Source: Bacillus sp. PAMC26568
GTDB lineage: Bacteria; Bacillota; Bacilli; Bacillales; Bacillaceae
Reading direction: 5' to 3'
DNA length: 64,000 nucleotides
Assembly: GCF_014235785.1 (NCBI RefSeq)
Contig: NZ_CP060137.1
Location: forward strand, 558,001 to 622,000
Part shown: in pieces, positions 36,518 through 45,223 of the stretch
Layout of the letters: each line of letters opens with the position of its first letter
Position numbering within the stretch: the stretch's first letter is position 1
The notes under the pieces: model-generated
Told to the model about the DNA's origin: nothing
Databases searched by the model: none
Seen by the model: only the letters and a program-made list of their open reading frames with translations
Translations under genes and position numbers: made by a program

Positions 36518-37723
36518 ATGAGTATAGTTGTTGAAACATTGAAGGAACAAATCATATCTAATGTGGAAGAAAATGAAAGCAAGTATCTTCAAATCAGCCA
36601 CTCGATTCATGAAAATCCTGAGATTGGAAATGAAGAGTTTTTCGCATCAAAGCTGCTTGCAGATTTACTTCATTCTGAGGGATTCAGCGTTGAACGAGGA
36701 GTAGCAGGCCATGAAACGGCTTTTCTCGCCCGGAAAAAATCTTCTGTCAAAAATGGACCGGTCATAGCTTTTTTAGCGGAATACGATGCACTGCCTGGGT
36801 TAGGCCACGCTTGCGGGCATAACATTATTGGCACAACCAGTGCCTCAGCAGCCATTGCTTTAAGCAAAGTTATCGAAGAAACGGGGGGAGAGATTGTTGT
36901 CCTCGGAACTCCAGCTGAAGAAGGCGGTCCAAACGGAAGTGCGAAGGGCAGCTTTGTAAAACATGGTCTTTTAGAAGGAATTGATGCAGCATTAATGGTG
37001 CATCCTGCTAATGCTACAAGGATAACCGGCAATTCTCTCGCAGTTGATCCACTTGACTTTGAATTTATCGGCAAGCCTGCACATGCAGCGGCAGCTCCCC
37101 ATCATGGGATCAATGCATTAGACGCTGTTATCCAGCTTTTCAATGGGATTAATGCTTTGCGACAGCATGTGACAAATGATGTGAAAATTCACGGCATCAT
37201 TACACATGGCGGCGATGCACCGAACATTGTACCTGAATATGCAAAAGCCCGTTTTTATATACGGGCCGCTACCCGTAAAAAATGCAATGAAGTGACAGAA
37301 CGTGTAAAAGCTATTGCACAAGGTTCAGCACTTGCGACAGGTGCAAAACTTAATGTTATCGCCTTTCAGAATGAAGTGGATAATCTGGTTTTGAACCGGA
37401 CGTTTGATGAGGTGTTCAAACATGAGCTTGAGGACCTTGGCGAAAGTGTTGAAACAAGTGAACGTGATGGACTCGGATCTACTGATGCCGGAAATATCAG
37501 CCAGGTTGTGCCAACGATCCATCCTTATATTAAAATCGGTCCGGAAAGTTTAATTGGCCATACAGAAGAATTCAGGGAAGCAGCAAAATCTAAGCAAGGT
37601 GATGAAGCTCTCTTACTTGGTGCAAAAGGACTTGCTCTCACTGGATTAAGGCTGCTTACGGATGAAGCAGTATTGCGTGAAATTAAGGTTGAGTTTGAGG
37701 GACGCAAAACCATTGAAGCTTAA
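36518..37723 (+). CDS. M20-family amidohydrolase
   Basis: A 401-residue metallopeptidase of the M20D type (AbgB / PM20D2 / aminoacylase-like). Metal-site blocks are AEYDALPGLGHACGHN (near residue 88), GTPAEEGG and, near the end, IGHTEEF; the dimerisation lid contains GKPAHAAAAPHHGINALDAVI. AAAGGAGG precedes the ATG. It lies 56 bp after metQ; the gap holds a GGGGTC/GACCCC hairpin without a T run, so co-transcription under SAM control is plausible. I infer, without proof, a role in releasing methionine or another sulfur amino acid from N-acyl or dipeptide forms. Confidence 0.85.
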   Translation: MSIVVETLKEQIISNVEENESKYLQISHSIHENPEIGNEEFFASKLLADLLHSEGFSVERGVAGHETAFLARKKSSVKNGPVIAFLAEYDALPGLGHACGHNIIGTTSASAAIALSKVIEETGGEIVVLGTPAEEGGPNGSAKGSFVKHGLLEGIDAALMVHPANATRITGNSLAVDPLDFEFIGKPAHAAAAPHHGINALDAVIQLFNGINALRQHVTNDVKIHGIITHGGDAPNIVPEYAKARFYIRAATRKKCNEVTERVKAIAQGSALATGAKLNVIAFQNEVDNLVLNRTFDEVFKHELEDLGESVETSERDGLGSTDAGNISQVVPTIHPYIKIGPESLIGHTEEFREAAKSKQGDEALLLGAKGLALTGLRLLTDEAVLREIKVEFEGRKTIEA

Positions 37724-37738
37724 TACACGTCTTAAATG

Positions 37739-37766
37739 AAAGAACCCGTCAACATTCGGGTTCTTT
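37739..37766. terminator. bidirectional terminator between the M20 and SDR genes
   Basis: AAAGAACCCG and CGGGTTCTTT around an 8-nt loop; T residues on both sides serve the convergent genes. Confidence 0.85.
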
Positions 37767-38618
37767 CTGCTTTTTAGGAAGCAGTTTGCGAATAATCACA
37801 GATTCCCAAATTCTCCAAGGAAGGACTCTTTTCAAGGATAGTGATAACCAAACTCCTTTTCCTACGGTATATCTTAACTTTGTCTCTTCTTTTTTTTTAC
37901 ATATCTTCTTGATCAGATCTATCACTTCCATCGGATCTCCAAGCTTTTCTCTGCCCCGTTCAAGCTCTTCTTCAATACCGGTCATGTATTCATAATATGG
38001 AGAGTCTTCTATCATTGAAAGCGGGGAAACTCTTTTTCCTGATGTCCAAATGTTTGTAGAAAATGAGCCTGGTTCGATTAAAATAACATCAATACCGAAT
38101 GGCTTTACTTCAAGGCGCAAGCTTTCACTGAAGCCTTCAAGTGCATGCTTTGAAGAAACATAGGGTGATAGACCTGGAAATCCAATTAATCCGCTAATGC
38201 TGCTCATGTTGATGATCTTGCCGCTGCGCTGTGATCGCATAATAGGAAGTACAGCCTGTGTAACAGCAATCACGCCAAAGAAGTTTGTTTCAAATTGTTC
38301 GCGATATTCATCGACAGTGATTTCTTCCCCGAACCCCCCAAATGCAAAGCCGGCGTTATTAATAAGAATGTCAATTTTTCCTGATTCATTAAGATACTGT
38401 TTAAGTGCATGAATAGAATCAGCAGACGTTACGTCCAGGTGAAGAAGAGTCACTTTTTCATCTAAGCCATCATTCCTCACTATCTCCTTAAAATCAGCAG
38501 CTTTTTCCATATTTCTCATTGTGGCGATTACGTGATATCCTGTTTTTGCAAGCTTCTGTGCAGCAAGCATTCCAAATCCGCTCGACGCACCGGTAATTAG
38601 CACCGTCTTTTTAGACAT
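37749..38618 (-). CDS. short-chain dehydrogenase/reductase
   Basis: A 289-residue NAD(P)-dependent oxidoreductase of the classical SDR type. The cofactor loop is TGASSGFG near residue 8, then LDVTSAD and NNAGFAFGG. The catalytic Ser lies in NMSSISG and the YxxxK in PYVSSKHALEGF. The C-terminal 50 residues form a basic, partly hydrophobic tail (WLSLSLKRVLPWRIW) that could touch the membrane, as in the YbbO/retinol-dehydrogenase-like subgroup. Substrate unknown. It is a single gene. Confidence 0.9.
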   Translation of the reverse strand: MSKKTVLITGASSGFGMLAAQKLAKTGYHVIATMRNMEKAADFKEIVRNDGLDEKVTLLHLDVTSADSIHALKQYLNESGKIDILINNAGFAFGGFGEEITVDEYREQFETNFFGVIAVTQAVLPIMRSQRSGKIINMSSISGLIGFPGLSPYVSSKHALEGFSESLRLEVKPFGIDVILIEPGSFSTNIWTSGKRVSPLSMIEDSPYYEYMTGIEEELERGREKLGDPMEVIDLIKKICKKKEETKLRYTVGKGVWLSLSLKRVLPWRIWESVIIRKLLPKKQKEPEC

Positions 38619-38874
38619 TCGGTTTCTCCTTTAATGAAAGTTTAGAATCTATATTATTATAAGGGCTATCTTTAAAAAGAAGAATGACAAAACATGTGGT
38701 GAAGATATGGTTTATCAATCCGGGCTGCCTGACCGTGCATTGCCGACCTTGGGCGGAATGTTTTTGGGTGCTCAATTACAATGCTGGCATGGGTTTGATT
38801 ATTGGACTTTATTAAAAATAAAACCATCACTGACAGACTGAGGATTCTCGTCTGTTTTTTATTTCATTCTAGTC
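38619..38874. other. intergenic stretch with an orphan terminator
   Basis: A short open stretch on the plus strand at about 38707-38841 may be a gene remnant, but I recognise nothing. A terminator hairpin, ACAGAC and GTCTGT with a six-T tail, ends at 38861, just before the MerR promoter. Confidence 0.45.
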
Positions 38875-38906
38875 TTGACCCTCCTGTGCAGGGGATGGTT
38901 TATTAT
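38875..38906 (+). promoter_or_regulatory. MerR-type promoter with a 20-bp spacer
   Basis: TTGACC and TATTAT are separated by 20 bp, too long for normal sigma-A recognition. The spacer carries an imperfect dyad around CTCCTG-TG-CAGGGG. MerR-family activators act on such stretched promoters, so autoregulation by the following gene is likely. Confidence 0.65.
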
Positions 38907-38935
38907 GAAAAAGAACAGAAATCCGGAGGTTGTTC

Positions 38936-39733
38936 ATGTATCGTATTGGCGAATTTTCTAAAATAACGAACTTAACGGTAAAAACATTGAGATACTACGA
39001 TGAGGAAGGGATTCTAAGACCGGCAGTAAGAGATGAAGATACGGGCTACCGGTTTTATGATGCAAGAGACTATGAAAAAGCACAGCTTATTCATCTCTTA
39101 AAAACGCTGGAATTCAGCATTGCTGAAATAAAAGATGTTCTGAATCAACATGAGGACGATCTCGATCTCAGTTATTTTATTAAAGAGAAAAAAGAAATGC
39201 TGGAAGAAAAGATCAGTCATTTGAAAAGTGTTCAAAAGAAAATGGAGGCTTACTTGCTGCCAGAAAAAGGAGATCAGAAGATGAATTATGAGGTAAAAAT
39301 AAAAGAAACACAGCCGATTAAGGCTGCTTCGCTTCGCTACAGAGGAAAGTATGAGGAAACAGGACACTACCTTGGACAGCTATTTAAAAAGGTTAAGTTC
39401 AAAGCGAATGGAAAGCCGTTTAGCTTATATTATGATGCGGATTTTAAGGATTTCGATGCAGACATTGAAGTGTGCATTCCCGTAAAGTCAGAGGTAAGCG
39501 GCAAAGATGTGAAAACTAGGACACTTCCAGAAAGAAAAGTCCTATCAGCCACTCATATTGGTCCATATGAAACCATCTCAAATGCTTATAAAGCATTAAC
39601 AGATTATGCAAAGGAAAATGAAATTGAATATGAAGTGCCATTCCGAGAAATATATCATAAAACGCCCGGAGTGATTCTAAAGGGAAATCCAAATAAATAT
39701 GAAACAGAAATACAATTCTTAATAAAGCATTAA
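38936..39733 (+). CDS. MerR-family regulator with GyrI-like ligand domain (BmrR-like)
   Basis: A 265-residue regulator. The N-terminal winged helix starts MYRIGEFSKITNLTVKTLRYYDEEGIL, with GYRFYDARDYEKAQLI; a dimerisation coiled coil lies at about 75-110; and a GyrI-like/SRPBCC effector-binding domain spans about 118-265 (LSATHIGPYETISNAYKAL). The architecture matches BmrR, which senses hydrophobic cations and activates a drug exporter, but no exporter is adjacent here. GGAGGT precedes ATG 38936. The promoter has the long spacer expected of MerR control. Confidence 0.9.
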   Translation: MYRIGEFSKITNLTVKTLRYYDEEGILRPAVRDEDTGYRFYDARDYEKAQLIHLLKTLEFSIAEIKDVLNQHEDDLDLSYFIKEKKEMLEEKISHLKSVQKKMEAYLLPEKGDQKMNYEVKIKETQPIKAASLRYRGKYEETGHYLGQLFKKVKFKANGKPFSLYYDADFKDFDADIEVCIPVKSEVSGKDVKTRTLPERKVLSATHIGPYETISNAYKALTDYAKENEIEYEVPFREIYHKTPGVILKGNPNKYETEIQFLIKH

Positions 39734-39741
39734 TCCGTAAC

Positions 39742-39770
39742 ATTCAGTCTAAAAAAGACTGAATTTTTTT
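39742..39770 (+). terminator. terminator of the MerR-type regulator gene
   Basis: ATTCAGTCT and AGACTGAAT arms with a short A loop, then a T run. Confidence 0.9.
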
Positions 39771-39835
39771 CTTTTAAGTGAGAGAATTAGGAAAAAACAA
39801 CGTCTAATTAGTAAAAGCATCAAAGGGGTGGGTGA

Positions 39836-40342
39836 ATGAACGAACATCATAGAGCAGTAGAGCGTTTGTTTACAGATTATGGTGATGATATTTATCATTT
39901 TCTTGTTTACTACAAGGGAACACATGATGTTGAAGATGATGTACAGGAGGTTTTTTTGCGCGCTTTGAAAGGCAGCTTCCGGGGTGAGTCTCATCCGAAA
40001 ACATGGCTGATCAGCATTGCTAGAAGAATCGTCATCGATCAAAGAAGAAAAATGAGATTTCTTCCATGGCAGCCTATTTTGCATACACAGAAAACTCCGG
40101 ATGACATTCTGCTTGAAAATGAAGAACTGAAAACTGTTTACAATTCCATACATGAGCTAAAAAAAGAATATAGGGATGTAGTCATGCTGAGAATGATTTC
40201 TGAACTTTCAGTGGAAGAAACGTCAGAGGTGCTTGGCTGGTCAAAGGAAAAAGTGAGCAGGACATATTACAGGGCGCTTAAGAAATTAAATCAAACGTTA
40301 CAGGCTCCATTAAAGGGAGGAGGGGCAGAACTTGAATCCTGA
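39836..40342 (+). CDS. ECF-type RNA polymerase sigma factor
   Basis: A 168-residue sigma-70 family member with only regions 2 and 4. Region 2 is at about 10-75 (FLVYYKGTHDVEDDVQEVFLRAL and the -10 recognition helix PKTWLISIARRIVID); region 4 is at about 110-158 (LKKEYRDVVMLRMISELSVEETSEVLGWSKEKVSRTYYRALKK). GGGGTGGG precedes the ATG. It overlaps by 11 bp a gene for a one-helix membrane protein, the usual anti-sigma position. I cannot assign it to a known B. subtilis ECF factor. Confidence 0.9.
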   Translation: MNEHHRAVERLFTDYGDDIYHFLVYYKGTHDVEDDVQEVFLRALKGSFRGESHPKTWLISIARRIVIDQRRKMRFLPWQPILHTQKTPDDILLENEELKTVYNSIHELKKEYRDVVMLRMISELSVEETSEVLGWSKEKVSRTYYRALKKLNQTLQAPLKGGGAELES

Positions 40343-40898
40343 GAATCTTAACTTTCCGAAAAAAATATTATCAGACGTTCAGAGAACTAAAATCAGCAAG
40401 GTTTTGGCGGAAAAACAATCTGGTGTTTCGATGTCTGTCTGGCACCGAATGTTCCAGCTTTCCGTTTCGTTGATTTTCTTAATAGGGATAGGCATATTTG
40501 CTTCCTATTTTATTAACCAGGATGCCGGGGGAAGATCTGCGAATGAAGGCATGCCATATAAAATAAAGCTTCCAGACAATGTGACGCTTGAGAACGCCGG
40601 AAGAAATGAGATGGTTTTTAAACAAGGTGATCGTGTTGTGGGCGGTATTATGCCGAGCTCAATAGAAGAAAAGGAAACCCTTGAGAGCAGCCCTGGAATT
40701 TTTGAAAAAAGAGAAGTGACCGAATTGAAATACCCTGCTGTGAGAATTCTTGAGCATGTGAAAACGATGACTGCTACGCAAACGTATCATTATTTTGTTG
40801 AAGTAGATGAAAAAACTATGGTTAGAGTGTACTTTCATACTCCATATGTAACAGAAGAACCAGCAGCTGCAGCCATGCGTACATTTGAAGTGAATTGA
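40332..40898 (+). CDS. single-pass membrane protein, likely anti-sigma factor
   Basis: A 188-residue protein with a 40-residue cytoplasmic head, one TM helix at about 42-62 (FQLSVSLIFLIGIGIFASYFI) and an extracytoplasmic domain of about 125 residues. There is no zinc-binding HxxxCxxC anti-sigma motif. The TTG start at 40332 has GGAGGAGGGG upstream and overlaps the sigma gene, so the two are translationally coupled. Position and topology imply that it sequesters the ECF factor; sequence alone does not prove it. Confidence 0.7.
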   Translation: MNPENLNFPKKILSDVQRTKISKVLAEKQSGVSMSVWHRMFQLSVSLIFLIGIGIFASYFINQDAGGRSANEGMPYKIKLPDNVTLENAGRNEMVFKQGDRVVGGIMPSSIEEKETLESSPGIFEKREVTELKYPAVRILEHVKTMTATQTYHYFVEVDEKTMVRVYFHTPYVTEEPAAAAMRTFEVN

Positions 40899-40940
40899 TA
40901 AAGAATATTAGGATAGCAGATTGGATGTAAAATGCATAAC

Positions 40941-40972
40941 AAAAAGGCACATTATTTTGATGTGCCTTTTTT
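40941..40972. terminator. bidirectional terminator between the anti-sigma gene and guaC
   Basis: AAAAAGGCACAT and ATGTGCCTTTTTT form a perfect stem with T runs on both strands. Confidence 0.93.
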
Positions 40973-40992
40973 GTGATATCTATACGATCTAT

Positions 40993-41976
40993 TTAATACA
41001 CCTTATCACCGTTAAAAATAGAATTCTTCACGACAACATAGTCAACATGACGAATGGCTTCCAGATTAGTGCCTCCAGCATAAGAAATAGAGGATTGAAG
41101 ATCTTGCTCCATTTCATTCAATGTATCTTTTAATGAACCTTTGTGTTCAACAAACATTTTTTTGCCTTCTACATTTTTCTTTTCGCCTTTTTGAAATTCC
41201 GATGCTGACCCAAAGTATTCTTTATAGAACTTTCCATCTTTTTCAAATGTTTGTCCTGGGGATTCTTCATGACCGGCAAACAATGAACCAATCATCACCA
41301 TTGTTGCACCAAATCTGACTGACTTAGCTATATCGCCATGTGTACGAATACCGCCATCAGCAATTATTGGTTTACTTGCTGCCTTCGCGCACCAGCGCAG
41401 TGCAGCTAATTGCCAGCCGCCAGTTCCAAATCCGGTTTTAATCTTAGTGATACATACCTTCCCAGGTCCAATGCCGACTTTTGTTGCATCCGCTCCGGCA
41501 TTTTCTAATTCTCTTACTGCCTCTGGAGTACCTACATTACCTGCAATAACAAAACTATTTGGCAAGTGTTTCTTAATATGCTGAATCATCTCAATTACTG
41601 CATTGGAATGACCGTGTGCGATATCAATCGTAATGAAATCTGGTGAAAGCTGCTCATCTGATAATTGTTGGATGAAGCTATATTCTTCAGCTTTGATTCC
41701 AACACTTATTGATGTGATTAATCCACGTGACTGCATCTCTTTAATAAAAGAAAGTCTCTTCTCAGGTTCGAAACGATGCATAATATAGAAATAACCATTT
41801 TCCGCTAAGTAAATTGCAATCTTTTCGTCTATAATTGTCTGCATGTTTGCAGGCACTACAGGCAATTTAAATGTATGTCCGCCTAATGATACAGTTGTAT
41901 CACACTCAGATCTACTGTTTACTACACATTTCGCTGGAATTAATTGAATATCTTCATAATCAAACACGTTTTCCAT
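40993..41976 (-). CDS. guaC: GMP reductase
   Basis: A 327-residue enzyme of the IMPDH/GMPR family that reduces GMP to IMP with NADPH, returning guanine nucleotides to the purine pool. The catalytic loop is [17 protein letters not shown] with the active-site Cys, followed by [16 protein letters not shown] and the [15 protein letters not shown] flap. There is no CBS insert, which separates it from IMPDH. It is nearly identical in length and wording to B. subtilis GuaC (YumD). ATG at 41976 has AGGGGTG upstream. Two PurBoxes precede it. Confidence 0.97.
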   Translation of the reverse strand: MENVFDYEDIQLIPAKCVVNSRSECDTTVSLGGHTFKLPVVPANMQTIIDEKIAIYLAENGYFYIMHRFEPEKRLSFIKEMQSRGLITSISVGIKAEEYSFIQQLSDEQLSPDFITIDIAHGHSNAVIEMIQHIKKHLPNSFVIAGNVGTPEAVRELENAGADATKVGIGPGKVCITKIKTGFGTGGWQLAALRWCAKAASKPIIADGGIRTHGDIAKSVRFGATMVMIGSLFAGHEESPGQTFEKDGKFYKEYFGSASEFQKGEKKNVEGKKMFVEHKGSLKDTLNEMEQDLQSSISYAGGTNLEAIRHVDYVVVKNSIFNGDKVY

Positions 41977-41990
41977 AGTTAACACCCCTA

Positions 41991-42032
41991 AAAACGAATA
42001 TTAAATTAATATCTTTTAATAATGTTCGTACA
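41991..42032 (-). promoter_or_regulatory. pair of PurBoxes (PurR operator) upstream of guaC
   Basis: AAAACGAATATT (41991-42002) and, on the other strand, TGTACGAACATT (42032-42021) approximate the PurBox AWWWCGAACWWT in opposite orientation, 18 nt apart. B. subtilis PurR needs two such boxes with this kind of spacing, and yumD/guaC belongs to its regulon. Confidence 0.7.
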
Positions 42033-42185
42033 TAACGTAATTTACATTATTTTTTCCAATCTGTCAATTTATAATCCACAATCCGTCTATTTAATGGAAT
42101 AAGTGGAGAGGTCTCTCTCAATTTAATAGACATTCAGATCTATATATTGATAGAATAATCAGAAATATGGTAGAGGTGAATGGAA

Positions 42186-42863
42186 ATGAGAAAAAGGTTA
42201 GGATGCTTACATGCACATTATTCGAATATAGAATACATAGAAAATGCGCTTTCCTCTTTTCAGATTGAATTAATACATTTTGTTGACCCAGCATTAATGT
42301 ATCGAGTTACAGCAGATGATAATTTTCAAGAATCAGACGCTCAAAATAAAGTTAAAGAGCAAATAGAATGGATTAGCCAGTGTAATGTTGATGCGATCCT
42401 AATTACTTGCACAAACTATATAGCAATTTTACAAGAAGACCAACTCTCATTATCAGTCCCAATTATTAAAATGGATGAACCTTTCTTTGATTTCATATGC
42501 AATATACAGAAGCCGCACACAATTCTTTTTACAAATCCTTCAACTGTTGAGGGTACAGTTGAACGTCTAAGACATTATGCTTATAACCAGCAAAAATCTT
42601 TAGATTTAGAAGTTATTGTTATAAATGATACTTTTGAATTGATCATGCAAGGACAAAAAGAAGAATACAATCAAGTAATCTCAAAGTTCTTAAATTGCAA
42701 TATTAAAGATGAAAAGAAAGTGATTTCCGTTGCTCAATTATCTATGGTGGAGGCAGCCCGGCAATTTGAGTATAAAACATCAAAGACTATTATTAACCCA
42801 TTGAATACATTAGTATCTGCGATTGTTGATCAATTAGAATTAGAGAAGAAAAATCAATCATAA
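42186..42863 (+). CDS. Asp/Glu racemase-superfamily protein lacking the second catalytic Cys
   Basis: A 225-residue protein with the racemase fold pattern. The first half has DAILITCTNYIAIL, corresponding to the catalytic Cys-Thr-Asn segment. Where cofactor-independent racemases have a second Cys (G-C-T/S), this one reads ISVAQLSMVEAA, with no Cys. True two-base racemisation is therefore doubtful; a one-Cys isomerase or lyase, or a non-catalytic role, is possible. ATG at 42186 is preferred (GAGGTG seven bases upstream) over 42180. It is divergent from guaC and apparently monocistronic. Confidence 0.65.
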   Translation: MRKRLGCLHAHYSNIEYIENALSSFQIELIHFVDPALMYRVTADDNFQESDAQNKVKEQIEWISQCNVDAILITCTNYIAILQEDQLSLSVPIIKMDEPFFDFICNIQKPHTILFTNPSTVEGTVERLRHYAYNQQKSLDLEVIVINDTFELIMQGQKEEYNQVISKFLNCNIKDEKKVISVAQLSMVEAARQFEYKTSKTIINPLNTLVSAIVDQLELEKKNQS

Positions 42864-43119
42864 ACTGACTTGTCCTGGTTCGATTAAAAGGCGCCACTCA
42901 TTCATTAGAAATCTCCTTGATATTATGTCAAAAAAATTGTCTTGTTTTCTGAACTTATAATGAAATATAAAGAGTTATGAGGAAAACTAACTAGTATAAT
43001 ACAGATATTTATTTTCAAGGAAAATATACATAAAAAAAGCGAATGTAAGAAAAAGGAGTTTAAATAATCAAGCAGAATAAAAGGAATAAAGGATCTTTAT
43101 GACAAAGCGGTGGGTCTAA

Positions 43120-43651
43120 TTGAAAAAGAATACTCCTAATAAAATACATATTATAGGTTCAGTTGGCAGCGGCAAAACAACTTTAGCAAAAGAGTTATCT
43201 TTTAAGTTAAATGTTCAATTTTATGAATTGGATAATGTTGTTTGGAAAAGAGAAAAATCTGGAGAAATAAAAAGAACTGAAAAAGAAAGAGAAGAATATT
43301 TGAATACTCTTCTAAGTTCAGATGCTTGGATTATTGAAGGAGTTCATAATGAAGAGTGGGTATCTAAAAGTTTTCATAATGCAGAATTAATTATCTTTTT
43401 AGATACAAGGTATTCTATAAGAATCTATCGAATTATTAGGAGGTTTATCTTACAAAAATCCGGATTAGAACATTCAAATTATAAACCATTCAAATTATAA
43501 ACCAACATTTAAAATATTTTTTAATATGTTTAAATGGAATAAATATTTTGAAGATGTAGGGAAACCAAAATTCTTTGGCGATTTTGAAATGTATAGAGAC
43601 AAGATAGTAGTTGTAAAAAATAAAAATGAGGTTGAAAACTACTTTAACTAA
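43120..43651 (+). pseudogene. P-loop kinase-like gene (AAA/shikimate-kinase style) frameshifted by a 16-bp duplication
   Basis: A TTG start with GGTGGG upstream opens a protein with Walker A IIGSVGSGKTTLAKEL near residue 12, the ELDNVVWKR substrate segment and WIIEGVH, the pattern of small adenylate-kinase/topology-modulation (FlaR-like) proteins. At 43471-43486 a 16-bp unit, CATTCAAATTATAAAC, is immediately repeated at 43487-43502. The frame then stops at 43500. Removing one copy restores 49 more codons, ending at TAA 43651, with a plausible C-terminus. Intact length would be about 171 residues. The lesion is clean, so recent or reversible inactivation is possible. Confidence 0.75.
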
Positions 43652-43752
43652 GGAACAGCTTTGATTTTACTTTTTTGAGGTAAGTGATCTTAGAAAGGCT
43701 GATTAAGAGGAAAGGTTTTATTTTCATTAAAAAAACTGCTAAGGGGATATTT

Positions 43753-44208
43753 ATGGATATTAAAATAGATGATTTAACTGGATCTGAAGTGATTGAATTG
43801 GTGAGAGAGCACCTATATGGCATGACCCTGCATTCCCCTCCAGAAAGTATACATGCACTAAATCTTGAGGAATTGCGAAAACCTGAGATTACATTCTGGA
43901 GTGTATGGATAGGGGATGAATTAGCTGGATGCGGGGCACTGAAAGAGCTTGATGGTCAACATGGAGAGATAAAATCAATGCGAACGTCTTCTGCACATCT
44001 AAGAAAGGGTGTTGCAAAACAACTGCTTCAATACCTAGTTGAAGAAGCTAAGCGACGCGGGTATCGTCGTTTAAGTTTGGAAACGGGATCAATGGATGCT
44101 TTCGAACCAGCAAAAAGACTATATGCAAAATTTGGATTCCAATTTTGCAAACCGTTCTCAGATTACATTGAGGACCCAAATAGTGTATTTATGACAAAGG
44201 AAATATGA
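43753..44208 (+). CDS. GNAT family N-acetyltransferase
   Basis: A 151-residue acetyltransferase. The core reads FWSVWIGDELAGCGALKEL, GEIKSMRTSSAHLRKGVAKQLLQYL with the acetyl-CoA loop, LSLETGSMDAFEPAKRLYAKFGF and a closing FMTKEI. This order, with the ExGS segment, resembles YhfO/YjgM-like small-molecule acetyltransferases. ATG at 43753 has AAGGGGAT upstream; an earlier start at 43684 has no site. Target unknown. Confidence 0.85.
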   Translation: MDIKIDDLTGSEVIELVREHLYGMTLHSPPESIHALNLEELRKPEITFWSVWIGDELAGCGALKELDGQHGEIKSMRTSSAHLRKGVAKQLLQYLVEEAKRRGYRRLSLETGSMDAFEPAKRLYAKFGFQFCKPFSDYIEDPNSVFMTKEI

Positions 44209-44372
44209 GTTGCTTTTTAACTACTATGATATATGTACCTTTTCCTGAACAGCAGTATTGGAAGTCATAATTTTAGAACACATCCAGTATCTTGAAAGGA
44301 TAACAATATGATTTCAGATGAGGCGCTACTGTTTAGAGAGTATCATCTAAAAATCAAGGAGGTACATATGTC

Positions 44373-44801
44373 ATGGCAAAAAGTGTTTCAAAAAGCCGTT
44401 TATTAACAGCCCGGGTGATGAGCGGACTGGTAATCCTGTTTATGTTATTTGACAGTGTTATGAAATTTATCAAGCCTGCTGAAGTTGTAGAAGGGACCCT
44501 TTCGCTTGGTTTTGAGGAGCATCATATTTTTATCATTGGCTTGCTTGGACTTTTATCTGCAATTCTGTATCTTGTACCGCGGACATCTATCTTGGGGGCA
44601 GTGCTCCTGACCGGCTACTATGGAGGGGTCATCGTCACACATTTGCGAATGGATGCCCCGCTCTTTTCTCATACACTGTTTCCCGTATATCTAGCTGTCT
44701 TGGCATGGGGAGGACTTTGGCTGAGGGATGAAAGCGTGCGCAGTCTTTTCCCGTTTAGAAAGCAGCATTTTGCTGACAAGGGGATTGAATCGGATATTTA
44801 A
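44373..44801 (+). CDS. DoxX-like membrane protein
   Basis: A 142-residue protein with four TM helices. The first contains MSGLVILFMLFDSVMKF, followed by LGFEEHHIFIIGLLGLLSAILYLVPRTSILGAVLLTGYYGG and an amphipathic HTLFPVYLAVLAWGGLWL. This matches the DoxX-like family, whose members are often linked to redox or membrane stress but lack a defined activity. AAGGAGG lies about ten bases before the ATG. It is a single gene. Confidence 0.75.
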   Translation: MAKSVSKSRLLTARVMSGLVILFMLFDSVMKFIKPAEVVEGTLSLGFEEHHIFIIGLLGLLSAILYLVPRTSILGAVLLTGYYGGVIVTHLRMDAPLFSHTLFPVYLAVLAWGGLWLRDESVRSLFPFRKQHFADKGIESDI

Positions 44802-45061
44802 AGATATGGAAAAAATCTGGTCAGCAGCTGATGATCAGGTTTTTTCATTTTACCTACTATTATATCATCATCTTTAACCACCTCTATATAATTGGATATT
44901 GCGTTTATAATTGAAGGTATCATCCGTGTTTCAAAATTCATGCTGTCAAACAATTCCGGTCTTATTGTCGATTTCGACTTTTGAAAGGCCATCAGTTCGT
45001 TGCATATATCTCTGCAGTATCCAATTTTATCATCAGGTAAAATCTCATAATTCAAATTCAT
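44798..45061 (-). pseudogene. truncated GNAT acetyltransferase, N-terminal fragment
   Basis: The ATG at 45061 has a good AAAAAAGGAGC site. The first 70 residues (YCRDICNELMAFQKSKSTIRPELFDSMNFETRMIPS, then VVKDDDIIVG) read like the N-terminus of a ~190-residue GNAT protein. After DDDIIVG, the beta4 strand, the frame runs into the 3' flank of the DoxX gene and stops, so the acetyl-CoA loop is missing. I infer a deletion of the 3' two thirds. Confidence 0.65.
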
Positions 45062-45223
45062 ATTTTTGCTCCTTTTTTAATTCAATCCAACTCCCTGCGG
45101 TATAATTTTATTACATTATGACGCGATAAGAAGGACCCCATGTCTATTTAGAAGAAATAGTAAAAGAGTGAACATAGACGCACTATACTATAAAATGACA
45201 AAAAAATAGAAAGGTAAAAGAAT

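Noticed and set aside
39770-39835. ECF autoregulatory promoter upstream of the sigma gene
   Set aside because: A CGTC -10 is present near 39802, but no AAC-type -35 occurs at 15-17 bp spacing.
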